A DNA stretch of 64,000 bases from Okapia johnstoni (taxonomy: Eukaryota; Chordata; Mammalia; Artiodactyla; Giraffidae), in NCBI GenBank assembly GCA_024291935.2, contig CM044309.1:1-64000 (forward strand), read 5' to 3'. The position numbers were made by a program, and so were the translations under genes. Under the pieces are notes generated by a model. The model worked only from the letters and a program-made list of their open reading frames with translations. It made no database searches and had not been told where the DNA came from. Below are positions 8,931-19,084 of the stretch, in pieces. Numbering within the stretch: the stretch's first letter is position 1; each line of letters begins with the position of its first letter.

Positions 8931-11655
8931 CTTCAGTCGCTCAGTTGTGTCCGACTCTTTGTGACCCCATGGACTGCAGCACACCAGGCTTCCCTGTCCA
9001 TCACCAAATCCTGAGTTTGCTCAAACTCATGTCCACCAAGTCAGTAATGCCATCCAACCAGCTCATCCCCTTCTCCTCCTACCTTCAATCTTTCCCAGCA
9101 TCGCAGTCTTTTCCAATGAGTTGGTTCTTCGCATCAGGTGGCCAAAGTATTGGCGTTTCAGCTTCAGCATCAGTCTTTCCAATGAATATTCAGGACTGAT
9201 TTCCTTTAGGATGGACTGGTTGGATCTCCATGCAGTCCAAGGGGCTCTCAAGAGTCTTCTCCAACACCACAGTCCAAAAGCATCAGTTCTTCAGTGCTCA
9301 GCTTTCTTTATGGTCCAACTCTCATATCTATATGTGACTACTGGAAAATCCAAATCTGACTAGATGGACCTCTGTCGGCAAAGTAATGTCTCTACTTTTT
9401 AATATGCTGTCTAGATTGGTCATAGCTTTTCTCCCAAGGAGTAAGCATCTTTTAATTTCATGGCTGCAGTCACCATCTGAAGTGATTTTGGAGTCCCCCC
9501 AAAAATAAAGTCTCTCACTGTTTTCATTGTTTCCCCATCTATTTGCCATGAAGTGATGGGACTGGATGCCATCATAGTTCTTTGAATATTGAGTTTTAAG
9601 CCAGCTTTTCACTCTCCTCTTTCACTTTCACAAAGAAGTTCTTTAGTTCTTTACTTTCTGCCATAAGGGTGGTGTCATCTGCCTATCTGAGGTTATTTAT
9701 ATTTCTCCCAGCAATCTTGATTCCAGCTTGTGCTTCATCCAGCCTGGCATTTCGCATGATGCACTCTGCATATAAGTTAAATAAGCAGGGTCACAATATA
9801 TAGCCTTGAAGTACTCCTTTCCGAATTTGGAACCAGTTCATTGTTCCATGTCCAGTTCTAACTGTGGCTTCTTGACCTGCATACAGGTTTCTCAAAAGGC
9901 AGGTAAGATGACCTGGTATTTCCATCTCTTGAAGAATTGTCCACAGTTTGTTGTAATTCACACAGTTCAAAGGCTTTATCATAGTCAATGAAGCAGAAGT
10001 AGATGTTTTTCTGGAACTCTCTTGCTTTTTCAATGATCCAACAGATGTTGGCAATTTGATCTCTGGTTCCTCTGCCTTTTCTAAATCCAGCTTGAACAAC
10101 TGAAAATTCTTGGTTCACGTACTGTTGAAGCCTGGCTTGGAGAATTTGGGGCATTTCTTTGCTAGCATGTGAGATGAGTGCAATTGTGCAGTAGTTCGAG
10201 CATTCTTTGGCATTGCCTTTCTTTCAGATTAGAGTGAAAACTGACATTTTCCAGTCCTGTGGCCACTGCTGAGTTTTCCAAGTTTGCTGGCATATTGAGT
10301 GAAGCACTTTCACAGCATCATCTTCTAGGATTTGAAATAGCTCCACTGGAATTCCATCACCTCCACTAGCTTTGTTCATAACAATGCTTCTGAAGGCCCA
10401 CTTGACTTCGCATTCCAGTATGTCTGGCTCTAGGTGAGTGATCACACCATCGTGATTGTCTGGGTCATGAAGATCTTTTTTGTATAGCTCTTCTGTGTAT
10501 TCTTGCCACCTTTTCTTAATATCTTCTGCTTCTGTGAGGTCCATACCATTTCTGTCCTTTATTGAGCCCATCTTTGCATGAAATGTTCCCTTGGCATCTC
10601 TAGCTTTCTTGAAGAGATCTCTAGCCTTTCCCATTCTATTGTTTTCCTCTATTTCTTTGCATTGATCTCTGAAGAAGGCTTTCTTATCTCTCCTTGCTAT
10701 TCTTTGGAACTCTGCATTCAGATGGGTATATCTTTCCTTTTCTCCTTTGCCTTTGCTTGTCTTCTTTTCTCAGCAATTTGTAAGTCCTCCTCAGACAACT
10801 ATTTTGCCTTTTTGTGTTTCTTTTTCTTGTGAATGGTTTAGATCATGGCCTCCTGTACAGCTTTACAAACCTCCATCCACAATTCTTCAGGCACTCTATC
10901 AGATCTAATCCCTTGAATCTATTTGCCACTTCCTCTGTATAAGATTTAGGTCATAGCTGAATGGTCTAGTGGTCTTCCCTGCTTTCTTCCAATTAGGTCT
11001 GAATTTTGCAATAAGGAGTTCATCATCTGAGCCACAGTCAGCTCCTGGTCTTGTTTTTGCTGACTGTATAGAGCTTCTCCATCTTCAGCTGCAAAGAATA
11101 TAATTAATCTGATTTTGGTGTTGACCATCAGGTGATGTCCATGTGTAGAATTGTCTCTTGTGTTGTTGGAAGAGGGTGTTTGCTATGACCAGTGTGTTCT
11201 CTTGGCAAAGCTCTGTTAGCTTTTGCCCTGCTTCAGTTTGTACTCCAAGGCCAAACTTGCCTGTTACTCCAGGTATCTCTTGAATTCCTACCTTTGCATT
11301 CCAGTCCACTATGATGAAAAGGGCATCGTTTTTTGGTGTTAGTTCTAGAAGGTCTTGTAGGTCATCATAAAACTGTACAACTTCAGCTTCAGCATTTATG
11401 GTTGGGGCATAGACTTGGATTACTGTGATATTGAATGGTTTGCCTCAGAAATGAACAGAGATCATTCTGTCATTTTTGAGATTGCAGCCAAGTACTGCAT
11501 TTCAGATTCTTTTGTTGACTATGAGGGCTACTCCATTTCTTCTAAGGGATTCTTGCCCACAGTAGTAGATATAACGGTCATCTGACAATCCTATGCAATA
11601 TTGTTCTTTACAGCATAGGACTTTACTTCCATCACCAGTCACATCCACAACTGGG
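8931..11655 (-). mobile_element. BovB LINE, minus strand, nearly full ORF span
   Basis: The 3' tail lies at the left edge (CAGTCGCTCAG) and the element reads leftwards from the N-terminal part (about 11655) through endonuclease, linker (10224-10634 open), RT (9791-10154 open pieces) and C-terminal domain (9063-9251, 9328-9612). The RT YADD box is changed to YADA/ADD-like sequence near 9675-9690 by substitution. Several frameshifts are present. It abuts the NUMT on its left. Confidence 0.94.
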
Positions 11656-13560
11656 CATTGTTTTCACCATGATCTTAGTTTTTTAATAATTAGTTTTAAG
11701 CCAGCTCTTTCACTCTCCTCCTTCACCCTCATCAAGAGGCTCTTTAGTTCCTCTTCACTTTCTGCTATTAGAGTTTGTTGATGTTTCCCCCGCCTATCTT
11801 GATTCCAGCTTGTAGCTCATCCAGCCTGGCGTTTCTCATGATGTGCTCAGTATATAGATTAAACAAACAGGGTGACAGCAGGCAGTTCTGTTGTACTCCT
11901 TTCTCAATCTTGAACCAATCAGTTGTTCCATACAGGATTCTAACTGTTGCTTCCTGACCTGAATACAGGTTTCTCAGGAGACAGTTAAGATGGTTTGGTA
12001 TTCCCATCTCTTTAAGAGATTTCTACAGTTTATTATGGTCCACACAGTCAAAGGCTTTGGTGTAGTCAATGAAACAGAAGTGAATGCTTTTCTGGAATTC
12101 CTTGGCTTTCTCTATGATCCAGTGAATGTTAGCAATTTGATCTCTGGTTCCTCTTTCTTTTCTAAATCCAACTTGGACATCTGTAAGTTCTTGGTTCACA
12201 TAATGTTGAAGCCTAGCATGCAAAATTTTAAGCATGACCACACTAGCAAGGGATGGTTAGCACATTCTTTAGTGCTACCTATCTTGGGAATTGGAATGAG
12301 GACTGACTTTTCCAGCCCTGGGGCCATTGCTGGGCCTTCCAGATTTGCTGACATTTTGAATGCAACACCTTGATGGCATCATTCTTTAGGGTTTTGAATA
12401 GTTATACTGAAATTCTATCACATCCACTAGTTTTATTAGCATCAGTTCTTCCTAAAGCCCACTTGACTTCATTCTCCAGAACGTCTGGCTCTGTGTGGCT
12501 GACCGCACCATGTGGTTCATTTGGATCTTTTTCATACAGTTCTTCTGTGTGTTCTTTCCATCTATTCTTGATCTCCTCTGCATCTACTAGGTCTCTACAG
12601 TTTATGTCCTTTATTGTGCCCATCTTTGGGAAAATATTCCCTTTATGTCTCCAATTTTCCTGAACAGATGTCTGGTCTTTCTGCTTCTGTTGTTTTCTCC
12701 TATTTTATACACTGTTCATTGAAGGAGGCCTCTTGTCTCTCTGTGCTGTTCTTCGGAAATCTGCATTTAGTTGTGTATACCTTTCCCTTTCTCCCTTGCT
12801 TTTCACTTCTCTTCCATCTTTAGCTATTTGTGAGTCCTCCTCAGATAACTACTTTACCTTCTTGCTTTTCTTTTTCTTTGGAATGGTTTTGTTTGCTGCC
12901 TCCTGTACAATATTATGGACCTCCATCCATAGTTCTTCTGAAGAGGAAAAAGTTAAAAATTTACCTCCTTCTCTTTCTGCCTCTGTAACTCAGCTTGCTC
13001 CTTGCAAAGCCTAGATCATGTAGGTCTCAGAAAGTGGGGACTCACAATACTAGGAACTGGAGCTTATCTCACTACCCTTGCCCTGCTCTTTGCAATTACT
13101 CTGGCCCCTGCAAACCCACAAACCCGCTTAATTGTGCCTGTCCAGGTATAAAAACTGTAACTCCTCTGTTCAGGGCTCAGAGCTTGGAGTGCTAACCCCT
13201 CTGGGCCTGCCAGCATAATAAACCCGAGTTCTCCAGCTCTCTGAGTATGGTGTCTGGTTTCTCGAGTACTGGTTTCTGCAACATTTCAGGCACACTGTTA
13301 ACTAGATCTAATCCCTTGAATCTATTTGGTACCTCTACTGCATATTCACTGGGATTTGATTTAAGTCATACCTGGCTGGCCTAGTGGCTTTCCCCATTTT
13401 CTTTAGTTTAAGCCTGCAGTTTGCTATGAGAAGCTGATGATCTGAGTCACAGTCAGCTTCAGGTCTTGTTTTTTCTGACTGTGGACAACTTCTCCATCTT
13501 TGGCTATAAAGAGTGTAATCAGTTTGGTTTCAGTATTGGCCATTTGGTGATGTCCACGTG
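11656..13560 (-). mobile_element. Second BovB LINE, minus strand, lacking its 3' end, with an LTR inside
   Basis: BovB sequence restarts at 11660 inside the RT-C-terminal junction (CATGATCTTAG) and runs back through RT, linker and endonuclease to about 13560. Its own 3' tail is absent, since the preceding copy's 5' end is joined directly to it. A solo LTR interrupts it at 12939-13283. Confidence 0.92.
12939..13283 (+). mobile_element. Solo LTR of an endogenous retrovirus inside BovB
   Basis: This 345-bp segment starts TG and ends CA and interrupts BovB. It contains a TATA-like box (GTATAAAAAC at about 13145) and a polyadenylation signal AATAAA (about 13217) followed by a GT-rich tail, the usual order of U3-R-U5. 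The flanks CTTC (12935-12938) and TTTC (13284-13287) fit a 4-bp target duplication with one change, as for gammaretrovirus-like (class I) elements. Confidence 0.8.
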
Positions 13561-13668
13561 TCTGGTGGTAGAAGTAAAGTTCAGTGCTGTAAAGCACATC
13601 GTATCTTTACCTGTGCAAAGAACTGCATAGGAACCTGGAGTGTTGGGTCCATGAATCAAGGTAAACTG
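13561..13668 (+). mobile_element. Inverted 5' BovB piece
   Basis: At 13560 the BovB strand flips: the sequence from CTGGTGGTAGAAGTAAAGTTC to GGGTCCATGAATCAAGG is BovB ORF N-terminal sequence on the plus strand (compare 5050-5140). Within it a short stretch (about 13590-13620) does not fit BovB. The arrangement resembles a 5' inversion produced during target-primed reverse transcription. Confidence 0.8.
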
Positions 13669-14172
13669 TGTCAACTACAAATTGTTACTCACCAAGAGCA
13701 TTGCCAACGAGTGAACAACAAAGGCATTTGCCATCTGCCTCTACAGAGACTGAACTCCATGCTGTTATAGTTGTTGACTTTCAACAACTCCGGAGGGAGT
13801 TAAGTGTGGAGTGAGGCATTCTGTGCTCCAGGGAATCTGGTGGGACAGGTTTTTGATAGTTGGATGTTTTTAGGAACAGATTTTATGATCTCAATCCTTG
13901 CATCTCCTCATACCTACAGAAGCACTAAATCCCTTCATGGTGACATCAGATCCTCATGACTAACAAAAAACCTTTTGTAAAATGAGTGTTTCATGGTATT
14001 GAAACCCCCTCCCCCCGCTTCACCAAAACCTTATGTATTGACCTTCCCCTACTGCTACTTTGGAGCAGTCTCTCAGCTGTCTGAGATGCTGCCTCCTGGG
14101 CTTCATTCCTCATTGTGCCCCAAATAAAACTTAACTCACAACTCTGAAGTTATGCATCTTTTTCAGTTGACA
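13669..14172 (+). mobile_element. 5' LTR of an endogenous retrovirus remnant
   Basis: The 504-bp segment begins TGTCAACT and ends AGTTGACA, giving matching inverted ends, and carries AATAAA at about 14125 in a CCCCAAATAAAAC context followed by an LTR-like U5. The sequence that follows looks like a primer-binding site and leader. It replaced or interrupted the BovB 5' region at 13668. Only this one LTR is recognised in the window. Confidence 0.75.
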
Positions 14173-15362
14173 GTTATGGCGACCAACGAAGTGACCCAGA
14201 GTGGACTTCCTTCCTTCGACTGGACTCCGCGAGGAACTGGAGCTTTGGTACCAGCAGCAGCCCCTTGCACCCATCCACCTCCTCGGGGAGTGCAGACGAA
14301 TTTGGGTAAGTCTGTCCTGGTTCTTGAATCTCCCATATTGGCTGAGATTCTGTTTTATTTGGCAATGGAGCAGGTTGTCTGCCCCCTCCCAGGAGGAAAG
14401 ATACGGGGCGCGGCCAGGTGAACCATCCGGGGCACACTCCTCACGGGCTAGACGCTGAGTGGGGCTCAGCAGAAAGGTGCTGAGAAATTCCCACCCAGTC
14501 AAAAGGCGCTGCATGGGGGGCTGGCTGAAAGATGTGAGGGGAGTGCCCAGCGGAAAGATACTGGGTGAGGGGGCTCGATTGTGAAAAAAAAATTGAGAAA
14601 TACCCAGGGCTCAGCTGAAAGATGCCGAGGTCGCTCCATTGTAGGGGACTGAATGGTCTTGGCTGAGAGGTTAGCTAAGAGGCTGATCTGACACTTTTCC
14701 TCAGTTTGACCACCATTATAGAATTTGTCAGGATGAAAGTGAGGAGAATATATGAGAGCTCTGCTCTGAAGAAAAGGGACAAGACTCCTCCTGGCCAGTT
14801 TCGGTTTTCTCAGGTGACTGAGAAATTTACGGGAGTGGTGGAGTCCCAGTCCTCATACATACTGTGCAGCGGTCCCATAGGAAACCCACTCACCAATTAA
14901 AATACCTGCTCGTCCGGGGATCACACATAAGAACTGGCCATTCAGCGACCCGAGAAGCCACGGTGATCTTAGATTGCTGGAAGCAGACTCCAAGACACGA
15001 AAGACCGGCCGAGATGACTCTGGGGCGACTCCTGGAGGAGTTAGGCTCACAAGCAGAACATGGGCCCCCTACACAAGTTCACTAGTGATTTTTATCTCTG
15101 ACAAATTCAGCCTAAAGTGGGAAACAGAATCTCAAAAACAGAAACAAGGGGTGTCAGAAAGCCAGCCTCTGACTAACACTCCAGCCAGATTCATGCACAG
15201 TACATATGGAACTCATACTTGCAAGATCTAGTTAGTTGGAGAAATTATACTAAAAGACATCTCAACCTAAAGTGGCCAAATTGGGGTTCTTCTGGTATCC
15301 CAAAATCGATACTTTTGCATGCACAATTAGAAAAGGCCAACCATACTTACTTTGACTGGTAT
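14173..15362 (+). mobile_element. Endogenous retrovirus leader region
   Basis: Non-repetitive 1.2-kb sequence between LTR and gag start. It contains a consensus-like splice donor (GGGTAAGTC at about 14304) and several short open frames on both strands without recognisable motifs. I treat it as retroviral leader because of its position; nothing else identifies it. Confidence 0.5.
14177..14194 (+). other. Probable retroviral primer-binding site
   Basis: Four bases after the LTR end comes TGGCGACCAACGAAGTGA. It starts with the TGG that pairs with a tRNA CCA end and lies at the expected spacing. I cannot match it confidently to one tRNA, so the primer is left open. Confidence 0.55.
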
Positions 15363-15668
15363 CAGTTCAGTTCAGTTCAGTTGCTCGGTCGTGTCTGACT
15401 CTTTGCGACCCCATGAATTGCAGCACACCAGGCCTCTCTCTCCATCACCAACTCCCAGAGTCTACCCAAACCCATGTCCATCGAGTCGGTGATGCCATCC
15501 AACCATCTCATCCTCTGTCGTCCCCTTCTCCTCCTGCCCCCAATCCTACCCAGCATTAGGGTCTTTTCCAATGAGTCAACTCTTTGCATGTGGTGGCCAA
15601 AGTATTGGCGTTTCAGCTTCAACATCAGTCCTTCCGATGAACACCCAGAATTGATCTCCTTTAGGATG
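15363..15668 (-). mobile_element. BovB 3'-end fragment, inside ERV
   Basis: Starts with the BovB 3' tail repeat (CAGTTCAGTTCAGTTCAG) and extends about 300 bp into the C-terminal domain, ending at CTCCTTTAGGATGGA. This is a typical 5'-truncated insertion into the retroviral remnant. Confidence 0.93.
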
Positions 15669-16438
15669 GAAGATTCTAAAAGAGGAAATGGGAAAATAAC
15701 TTCTTTGCAGGAAAACAACAAGAAATTGCTTGAAACTATATCAGAACTAAAAAGGCTTCTAGCACTGACTCTGCCGGGTCACAGGTCTAGTGGAACTGGG
15801 AAGTCATGTTTGGCATTTATGCTATTTGGCTTTTGATTTCTGGGCATCTCTTTGCTTTTTGTTTCATTTGGAGTGTGACTCTGGGCTGGTGAAATTCTGG
15901 TTTGGTTTAGTTCTGTTGGTTTGGTTTGAGAGCACAGACATCTAGTACAAACTGCTCAAGCTAACATGGGAATTGCTCAGCCTAAGGTTCCACACTCCAC
16001 CTGGGAACCCCTTAGAAAAAAATGTTTTTTGCTTTGGACTAGTCAATCTATAGCTAGATCCAATGACAAGAAAAAATGGACTAAAAATGTTAGATCTTTA
16101 TTGACATAGGATCAGAAAATGGATTGAAGTTCCTTTATGTCCAGGACTTCTTCCTGTAATCAACAGCCTGGGGCTGATCAAACTAAGACTGCTACTTCCC
16201 CAGAGGGACAATCCCTGCTGGGACCAATCTGCCCTTGTTATCAGGGCCAAGTTGAACACTATCTGGTCAAAATTTTGGCTATAAAATTATGACCACAGAA
16301 AAATATAATTTTTGACAAAGTGGTCACAATATTCTTCAGACTCCAGAGAAAGCTTGAAGGAAAAAAATGATCTCTTTAAGAATTCTTGCCCTGAGGAAAC
16401 AAATCCTTCTATACCATTAGACCAGAGCTCTTCGGATC
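15669..16438 (+). pseudogene. Endogenous retrovirus: leader end and start of a gag remnant
   Basis: An ATG at 15966 opens with Met-Gly, the myristoylation start expected of a retroviral matrix protein, and the following sequence can be read for about 40 codons before stops and shifts break it. This matches the layout LTR, primer site, leader, gag. No protease, polymerase or envelope region is recognised to the right, because a BovB and SINEs follow. The copy is defective and old. Confidence 0.5.
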
Positions 16439-17050
16439 ACTTCACTTCACTTCAGTCACTCAGTCGTGTCTGACTCCTTGTGACCACATGGACTGCAGCA
16501 CGCCAGGCTGCCCTGTCCATCACCAACTCCTGGAGCTTACTCAAACTCATGTCCTTTGAGTCGGTGATGCCATCCAACCATCTCATCCTCTGTCGTCCCC
16601 TTCTCCTCCTGCCCCCAATCCTTCCCAGCATTAGGGTCTTTTCCAATGAGTCAACTGTTCTCATGAGGTGGCCAAAGGATTGGAGTTTCAGTTTCAACAT
16701 CAGTCCTTCCAATGAATAGCCAGGACTGATCTCCTTTAGGATGGACTGGTTGGATCTCCTTGCAGTCCAAGGGACTCTCAAGAGTCTTCTCCAACACCAC
16801 AGTTCAAAAGCATCAATTCTTCAGCACTCAGCTTTCTTCGCCGTCCAACTCTTACATCCATACATGACCAATGGAAAAACCATAGCTCTGACTAGACGGA
16901 CATTTGTTGGCAAAGTAATGTCTCTGCTTTTTGATATGCTGTCTAGGTTGGTCATAACTTTTCTTCCAAGGATCAAGCATCATTTAATTTAATGGCTGCA
17001 GTCACCATCTGCAGAGATTCTGGAGCCCAAGAAAATAAAGTCTGTCACTG
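16439..17050 (-). mobile_element. BovB 3'-end fragment
   Basis: BovB 3' tail at the left (CACTTCAGTCACTCAGTCG) through about 600 bp of C-terminal domain, with an open antisense-strand piece 16452-16781. It is truncated at AAAATAAAGTCTGTCACTG, where a SINE begins. Confidence 0.93.
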
Positions 17051-17245
17051 TATGGCTCAGCTGGTAAAGAATCCGCCTGCAACGCAGGAGACCTGGGTTT
17101 GATCCCTGGGTTGGGAAGATTCCCTTGGAGGAGGGCATGTCAATCCACTCCAGCATTCTTGCCTGGAGAATCCCCATGGACAGAGGTGCCTAGCAGGTTA
17201 CAGTCCATGGGATCACAAAGAGTCGGTCATGACTGAGCCTCTAAG
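17051..17245 (+). mobile_element. Bov-tA SINE
   Basis: tRNA-like head TATGGCTCAGCTGGTAAAGA, B-box GGTTTGATCCC and BovB-like tail GAGTCGGTCATGACTGAGCC are all present. It joins the BovB end directly, without a visible duplication. Confidence 0.93.
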
Positions 17246-17330
17246 CACACAAGCGCACACACATGCACACATGCACGCACACACCCATGTGCACACACAC
17301 ATACACACACACACACATATATATATATAT
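17246..17330 (+). repeat. CA-rich and AT microsatellite
   Basis: Alternating CACA/GCACACA sequence, with (CA)n then (AT)n at 17302-17330, grown from the tail of the preceding SINE. Confidence 0.9.
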
Positions 17331-17463
17331 GAAGTGAAGTGTTAGTCATTTAGTCCTGTCTGACTGTGTGACCTCATGGACTGTAGCCTACCAGGCTCCT
17401 CTGTCCATGAAGTTCTCCAGACAAGAAAACTGGAGTGAGTTGCCATTTCCTTCTCCAGGGCTC
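17331..17463 (-). mobile_element. Bov-tA/Bov-A SINE fragment
   Basis: The reverse complement shows GGAGAAGGAAATGGCAACTC through the tail GACAGGACTAAATGACTAAC, the 3' half of the SINE. Confidence 0.9.
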
Positions 17464-17848
17464 CTTTAGGGGAAATTAGAATTGGACACCTCCAGTCCAA
17501 GTGAGCACCCTCCCACCCCAGGGATGCTCATTATCAGAGCGTTCCTGTCCTTTGTAAAGCACTTCTGATGGCCAGATTGTGAGCCATTCAGGGGCCATTG
17601 CTCTTCTGATCTTAACATATCTAATGTGCACCCCAAAGATCTTTCTTTCAGGATAGAGGAAATATTTCCTATTTTTGTAAGCTTTATAACAACAAAACAC
17701 AACATACGCAGACAAATTCTAACAGAAACGGCACAAACAGATTCCAGCACCGATGCATACGGACGAACCAATTCCCAGATAGGGTAAAACAAATTAACTA
17801 ATTCCAACTAGGCTATCGACCCCCACAAGAGTTGGCTCACAGATGTAA
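17464..17848. other. Unassigned sequence
   Basis: About 385 bp with a 113-codon minus-strand open frame (17466-17807) that matches nothing I recognise and has no start context or splice signal worth trusting. It may be part of the broken retroviral element on the left or unique DNA. Confidence 0.35.
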
Positions 17849-18086
17849 GTCTGCTGCTGCTGCTGCTGCTGCTAAGTAGCGTCAGTCGTGTCCAACTCTG
17901 TGCGACCCCACAGACGGCAGCCCACCAGGCTCCGCCGTCCCTGGGATTCTCCAGGCAAGAACACCGGAGTGGGTTGCCATTTCCTTCCCCAGTGCATGAA
18001 AGGGAAAAGTGAAAGTGAAGTCGCTCAGTCGTGTCCGACTCTTAGCTACCCCATGGACTGCAGCCTACCAGGCTCCGCCGTCCCTT
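17849..18086 (-). mobile_element. Bov-A2 SINE (two-monomer), with (TGC)n
   Basis: Starts with (TGC)7 at 17850-17871, followed by two Bov-A monomers in tandem joined by the AAAGTGAAAGTGAAGTCGC linker, the standard Bov-A2 structure. The second monomer is cut short after CTCCGCCGTCCCTT. Confidence 0.93.
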
Positions 18087-18173
18087 AAGTCTAGGTCTAC
18101 CTGTATTCAAGGGAACAGAAACGAAGCCAAACCAAACCCAGGTCCTCACTTCATCACGCATTACCACATATCA

Positions 18174-18188
18174 CCATTAGATGGCAGC
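18174..18188 (+). promoter_or_regulatory. CTCF-like motif
   Basis: CCATTAGATGGCAGC matches the CTCF core pattern (CCA-N2-AG-R-K-GGCAGC) closely. It lies in non-repeat sequence 70 bp upstream of the exon-like segment. Occupancy cannot be judged from sequence. Confidence 0.45.
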
Positions 18189-18256
18189 AGTGGAAAACGA
18201 ACCGTGTAGTCCAGGCTGCGTTTTGTTGTGGTGTTTTTGTGTGTTTTTTTTTTTAG

Positions 18257-18309
18257 GCAGAGCAGGGCCGCACTTGGGAAAAGAAGGCCGTTTACGCGGT
18301 GGACGATGA
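18257..18309 (+). other. Exon-like segment, 53 bp, with splice acceptor and donor
   Basis: A strong acceptor (long T tract then TTTTAG ending at 18256) and a consensus donor (GA|GTAAGTACT at 18310) enclose 53 bp, GC-rich and open in two frames (for example AEQGRTWEKKAVYAVDDE). It contains CpGs and lies outside any recognised repeat. No parent gene is recognised. It could be an exon of a long noncoding RNA, an unannotated gene or a cryptic exon. Confidence 0.35.
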
Positions 18310-18510
18310 GTAAGTACTGTGAAAGAGCCTTTCAATAGCTTGAATGTTCATTTCCTTCCATTGTTCCGTATCTGATGGCCACTTGGAGAAACTGTCTCTG
18401 GGTATTCAGCAAGTGGGAATGAAGAACAATAGAACAGTATCCCCTGAAGAACAGGACGCTGTCTGTGCTCCTCCTTGCTGTATCACCAGCCCGTTCAAGA
18501 GATGTTCCGA

Positions 18511-18727
18511 GCTTGCTCGGTCACTGAGTCGTGTCCGGCTCTTTCGTGAGCCCTTAGATTGTAGCCTGCCAGGCTCCTTTGTGCACGGGGTTCTCCAGGC
18601 AGAAGTGCTGGAGTGGGTGCCGTTTCCCCCTCCAGGGGATCTTCTCCACCCAGGGATCGAACCCACGTCTCCCGCGTCTCCTGCACTGGCAGGCAGGTTC
18701 TTTACCAACGCACCACTTGGGAAGCCC
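18511..18727 (-). mobile_element. Bov-tA SINE
   Basis: The reverse complement runs GGGCTTCCCAAGTGGTGCGT to GACACGACTCAGTGACCGAG, covering the full head and tail. It keeps many CpGs, suggesting it is relatively young. Confidence 0.94.
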
Positions 18728-19084
18728 ATAGTGTAAGTGATATCAGAGACATAAAAAACATACTGCAGCAACTGTGGTCTTGCCGGTCATCGTGCCTCTG
18801 ATTTAAGATGAGGCAAGTATTTTAGGCACATCAGGGATACATTTGGTGAAAGTTTCACCTGAGTAGCATTTGCCAGGTATGAACTGAGCAGGACTTACAT
18901 GCGCTCCCTTTGCGTGGAGCCGAGAGAAGAGGGGCATTTTCAAGAGTATAGCCGAAAGTAATGGAAATCAGGCCCCTTGGAGAAGTGAAACAGCCAGTGT
19001 AAAAAAAGAAAACTGGTTTATCTAAAACAGCAGAATTGGTAGCTGCTGCTTCACTGAGCTGAGTCTTAGCGCTGGGCTCTAATC

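Noticed and set aside
14131..14514. Overlapping open frames of 85-127 codons on both strands in the ERV leader
   Set aside because: They overlap each other on both strands, show no motif and start within the LTR/primer-site region; chance frames in GC-richer sequence.
17466..17807. 113-codon minus-strand open frame
   Set aside because: No recognisable motif, no conservation evidence available, no promoter or splice support.
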